Assembly: GCA_963575745.1 (NCBI GenBank)
Contig: CAUYUJ010012180.1
Location: 247,295-311,294, forward strand
Source of the DNA: Prorocentrum cordatum
Taxonomy: Eukaryota; Sar; Dinophyceae; Prorocentrales; Prorocentraceae
Direction: 5' to 3'
Length of the DNA stretch: 64,000 nt
The notes beneath the pieces were generated by a model. The model was given only the letters and a program-made list of their open reading frames with translations, was not told the DNA's origin and did no database searches. Position 1 is the first letter of the stretch. The number at the start of each line of letters is the position of its first letter. A program made the translations under genes and the position numbers. This document shows positions 60,465 to 64,000 of the stretch, piece after piece.

Positions 60465-61056
60465 ATGCATCGAAGCAGGAACAGGCCAAGGACAAGACGC
60501 ATGAAGCGCGTGGGTAATGAGTCTTGTAGGTCCCGTGGCACTTACCAGGCGAACTCGAAGAAGGACAATCACGGGATCACTGACGACAGGCAGGGGCCCA
60601 CACATTGCCAGGGGAACCACGAGGGGGACCCTGACGACAATGACACCACAGACAATATTCTTTCCGGTTCAGCGAATAGGACGAAGTGGAACGGGACGGG
60701 GTGCAGTTATACCAGCGAAGAACAGATGCAGGAGGTAATGGCCCACCTTGGTACAGAAATACATCTTCGTGGACCGACGCTGATGCAGGAAAAACAGAAA
60801 CTTCGTAAAGCAGGATGGAAGTGCACCTCTAGTCCAGCGGTGCAGACAGCAGAATAATAAAAGTCAAAATATGGACATGGCGGAGTATGGGCGATGGCAA
60901 GGAAAATCATATTTGCTCGAGTACTCATGCATGGTCGGCGCGGACGGCAAACCACAATTTCATGGAACCCAATGGGTGGCTAGAACTATCTCGTTCATCT
61001 CTGCATGTCTGAACGTCAGCGAAGTGGTTGTCGGCGCGAGCGGAAGGATCCTGTAA
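60465..61056 (+). CDS. Two further unrecognised ORFs in the same island
   Basis: 60465-60857 encodes a polar, Asn/Asp/Lys-rich piece; 60871-61056 begins MDMAEYGRWQGKSYLLEYSC. They lie in one direction with the ORF at 59840, about 180 and 14 bases apart, and might belong to one decayed coding unit. Function unknown. Confidence 0.3.
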
Positions 61057-64000
61057 GAGATCGCGGGATATATTACAACCGACACGAAGCACTACATTAC
61101 AATTGGAAATTGGAATATGACGCCACAGGAATTGCGGAACAGTGCATGACCCACCTCCGCGCGAGGCTCAAATGCAACGGCACCAGCGGCCTTCGCGAAC
61201 ACAGGTCGCAAAGGACGTGCAAGAGTTAGCCGCGCTGGCGTCTTCGGAATTGGATTTGCAAGGGCCCGGTTGCCCCGTGTCGGACTAAGGGGGCTCTCGT
61301 TTTCAACGGCGAAGCTCTTCGAGACTGAGCGCTGGGCTCCCGACTCATATTCCCGCGCGCGCGGGGGCCAGTTTTGCGATGGCGGCGATTCCAGCCTGGC
61401 GAGGCGCAAGTGCACGCGCGCGAGGATTATTCGATTTGGGGCGAGGCAACCAGTCTCGATCTCAGTGCACGGCGCTCTGCCTGCGCCAGATAAGCAGAGG
61501 GCTTTTTCTCCTGGGAGGCTGGAGTGAGGAGGCGCGAGAGCATCGGAGAGGATATTGAGTTTCAAATCTCCTCGCGGGCAAAACGCCGGGACATTTTGGG
61601 CAAGTTCACGATGCGCGTTTTTTTGCGTTCCTCTTGTTTGTCTTCTTTTTCTCGGGGGGCGGGGGGGGGCGGGGGCAGGCCCTGGGCCGAGGGGCTTGTC
61701 GTCATCGCGAAGTGGAAGAAGGAGAAGGGGGGGCTTGACCAGGAGAAGGCAATCTGCGCGCAGTTGAAGAACCGGGCTGAGGGCCCACAGCATCAGGAGG
61801 AGATCGCGAAGCCCCCTGAACCCGCTCTTCTTACCAATCGTGAATTGCCGACAGCGCCCGTCGACCTACAAGCAGAGCATGAGCACGAGATCTTGAACTG
61901 CTCAAAAGACATCTCGGCCAAATTAAGCATCGCCCAGCGCCGGGCCGGGGCCGACCCGGGCGAGCCGCTCGACCTCGCGAAGACGGAGGTCCACGAGGCA
62001 ATCAGAGGGGCACCCGAAGGCGGGCGCGAGCGCGAGCAGCGGCGGGGCCCCACGCGACCCTTCGGGGCGGGCGCCCAGCCCGCCCGCCGGCGTGCCTTCC
62101 CCCCGCGGCGTGCCTCGACCATCCGACCAGGGGGCGGCCGAGCGCGGCGGCATGGGGGGCCGCGGCGACCGGCTATGGGGGCGCCGCGCGGACGAGGCGA
62201 CGTCGGACAGGATGGCCGAGAGGTGGAGCAGTCGCGCTGCCGTCTCTACGGGGCATGCCCCACGGCAGCGCTGGCAGCCCTGCGGGGCGCGGGCGGCGAG
62301 AGGCGATTCGCGCGCGCAGGCGCGAGCGAGGGCTCCGATGCAGGAACCGCCAGAGGACGCGGGGGCCAGCGGGGGGGAACCATACATCCCGGGCTACTGC
62401 AGGGGACGGCGCGAAGTCCTCCTCCCGCTCGCCACCGACGCCCCCGGGCGCGCGTCGGCCAGATTCCCGCGGGCGACGGGGCGCGCTGGCCAGCGGGCTC
62501 GCGGGGGAGATCTTCGGCGACGCCGTCGGCGCCTTCGGCGCCTCCAGCGCCTCGCGCCTTGGGCCGTGCGGTTCGGCGCCGCGCTGCGAGCGATCTTCCG
62601 CTCGCGGCGCAGCGCCTGGCCCGTGGGGCACCTCGCCCGTTCCGGCAACCTAGAGGCGAGCGGCTCGAGCGACGCGGGGGGCGGGCTGCCCTCTCATCGA
62701 GGCCGCCCTCGCCGGCGGCCGCGGGTTGGCAGAGGGCCGGCGTGGACTGCGAGCGCGCCACCTGCGCCGCGTGCTTCTCGCTGGCGAGAGCGGCCTGGCT
62801 GGCCGACTGGCGTCTGGAGACGGTCGGACGCGGCGTCGACCGCGCGAGCGAGATGGCCGCTGACCGGGGGCGCCCGGGCGCCCCGCGACGGCCTCGTCGG
62901 GGACAGACGGGGTCTTCCGCTTGGACCTCCGGCGTCGACGGGCCCGGTGAAGGGGGCCTCCTGGCCGAAGGCGGCGAACGATTGGGCAGAGGGCGCAGGC
63001 TCGAGCAGTTTCGCTCGGGCGCGCCCGCGCGTTGGTGGGGGAGCACGCGGGCGGCGTGCTGGGGGCGCTGGCAGCGGCGGGGTTCCCAGCGCCCCTGGGC
63101 GGGGGGGACGCCTGCGCGGTGGCGGAGAATGGGGGGGCAGCCCGCCGAGGAGGGCGCCAGCAGCGGCGGGGCTTCGCGACCTTCCGGGGCGGGGGCCGCG
63201 CCCGCGCGCTGGCGGGGGCGCCGGGCGCTGGCCTCCGCGCGGCCCGACAAAAGAAAGCCCCTCCATCGGGCGCGACTCTGGGGGCGGACGCCACCAGCAA
63301 CGCGAAAGCGCCAGAGGCGATGCAGCCCTCGAGGTCAACGCGGCGCCCGAGGATCCGACGCGGCACGCGATGGGCGACGAAGGCTTCCCAGGAGCCCCAT
63401 GGGGCCACCCGCGGAGACCGCCCCGCGAGGCGGCCCTGGAGGCCGCGCCCGCCACGGCGCCCCGACCCGCGGCAGCGGTTCCGCGACGCCCGCCCGGAAC
63501 GCCCCCCCCTCGGAGGCCGTCGACCGCTCGCCTACGGCGCGTCCTGGGCGGGGCTCGGCGGCGGCCCTCCGAGCAGGGAGGGGCCCCGCTGTGGAGGGGC
63601 CGCCCCTTCGGCCCGCTCCTCTACGGCGGGGGCGCCCGCCCTGCCCTCGGGGCCCCCGCCCTTCCGTCGCGGGCGCGGGCGGGGGCGGGGGGGGCCTCAA
63701 CCGCGGTGGGCCCGATGGGGGGTGGGCAGGGCTTCGAAACCCCGCCTCTTGGCCTCCGCGCATTCGCGAGTGGCGAGCAGCGGCGACGGTGCCGCGCAAG
63801 GGAAGTGTGAGAGAGGTGAGAAGTTGGATGGGCCTCCGACCCTCGCAGCGTCCACGGGGGCGGGGGGGGCGGCGTCCTCCTCATCTTTGGGTCTCCTCTC
63901 CCCCCCCCCCTGTTTCCGGGTGTCTCACTCCATCGCGCGGGGGGGGGGGCGTCGAGTTCCTGGGGGCGGCAGGGGCCCTGAGCCAGGGCCCCTGGAACCG
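61057..64000. other. Very GC-rich terminal region, no identified gene
   Basis: From about 62000 on, nearly every frame is open because of CG-rich codons, so ORF length is not evidence. A frame at 61680-61990 (EKGGLDQEKAICAQLKNRAE, then a KTEVHEAI helix) has more normal composition and may be an exon. No RNA genes or elements recognised. Confidence 0.4.

Noticed and set aside
61588-61606. Another spliced-leader relic (GGGACATTTTGGGCAAG)
   Set aside because: Too many differences in the left half and no gene start follows.
62092-63810. Plus-strand ORF of about 572 codons
   Set aside because: Extreme GC content removes stop codons in all frames; composition is not protein-like.

Overview
This window looks like nuclear DNA of a dinoflagellate. 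The strongest evidence is a set of decayed copies of the dinoflagellate spliced leader (core GTAGCCATTTTGGCTC) just upstream of several intron-poor ORFs (about 28.04, 29.36, 32.47, 43.90 and 43.92 kb; weaker ones at 4.71, 40.17 and 53.25 kb). Such relics form when trans-spliced mRNAs are reverse-transcribed back into the genome. High GC, abundant microsatellites, many inverted-repeat elements, apparent introns in the exon-like pieces and all recognised coding on the + strand agree with this. I cannot name the species; a GC-rich lineage such as Prorocentrum would fit, but that is inference.

Layout. 0-1.2 kb: short unrecognised coding-like stretch. 1.2-17.9 kb: a very large non-LTR (LINE-type) retrotransposon lying between two CT microsatellites. 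It has an ORF1 with a C-terminal coiled coil, a middle ORF with a signal-peptide-like start, hydrophobic segments and a Cys-rich block, and a long ORF with AP-endonuclease, reverse transcriptase, zinc-knuckle and RNase H domains. Three single-base frame breaks interrupt it. 18.6-25 kb: a transposase-like large ORF and exon-like pieces with acidic tails or Cys motifs. 25.3-28 kb: a dispersed element, then a striking array of about 47 near-palindromes at 41-bp spacing. 28-31.3 kb: an unknown gene and a complete C5-cytosine DNA methyltransferase, each with a spliced-leader relic and a shared upstream repeat. 31.4-37.2 kb: composite repeats, a MITE nested inside one of them, and two unknown genes. 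39.8-46.1 kb: a cluster with an EEP-fold nuclease-like gene, an unknown ORF and a two-repeat protein, linked by shared repeats. 46-64 kb: mostly simple repeats and inverted-repeat elements, with one glycerol-3-phosphate dehydrogenase exon (51.9 kb) and a PX-domain exon pair (57.6 and 58.2 kb).

The most unusual signal is a set of short hairpins with a conserved tip and variable but still base-paired outer stems. Family 1 (tip TTCA or TCCA on a GGC:GCC-type inner stem, with an unpaired C) occurs at least 14 times in the retrotransposon and is read in different protein frames, so it is conserved as nucleic acid. Family 2 (15-nt tip, GGTGCTTCTCAGCCT-like) occurs about 16 times at 40.3-45.5 kb, inside and outside ORFs. 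The 41-bp palindrome array and the methyltransferase next to it form a second noteworthy group.
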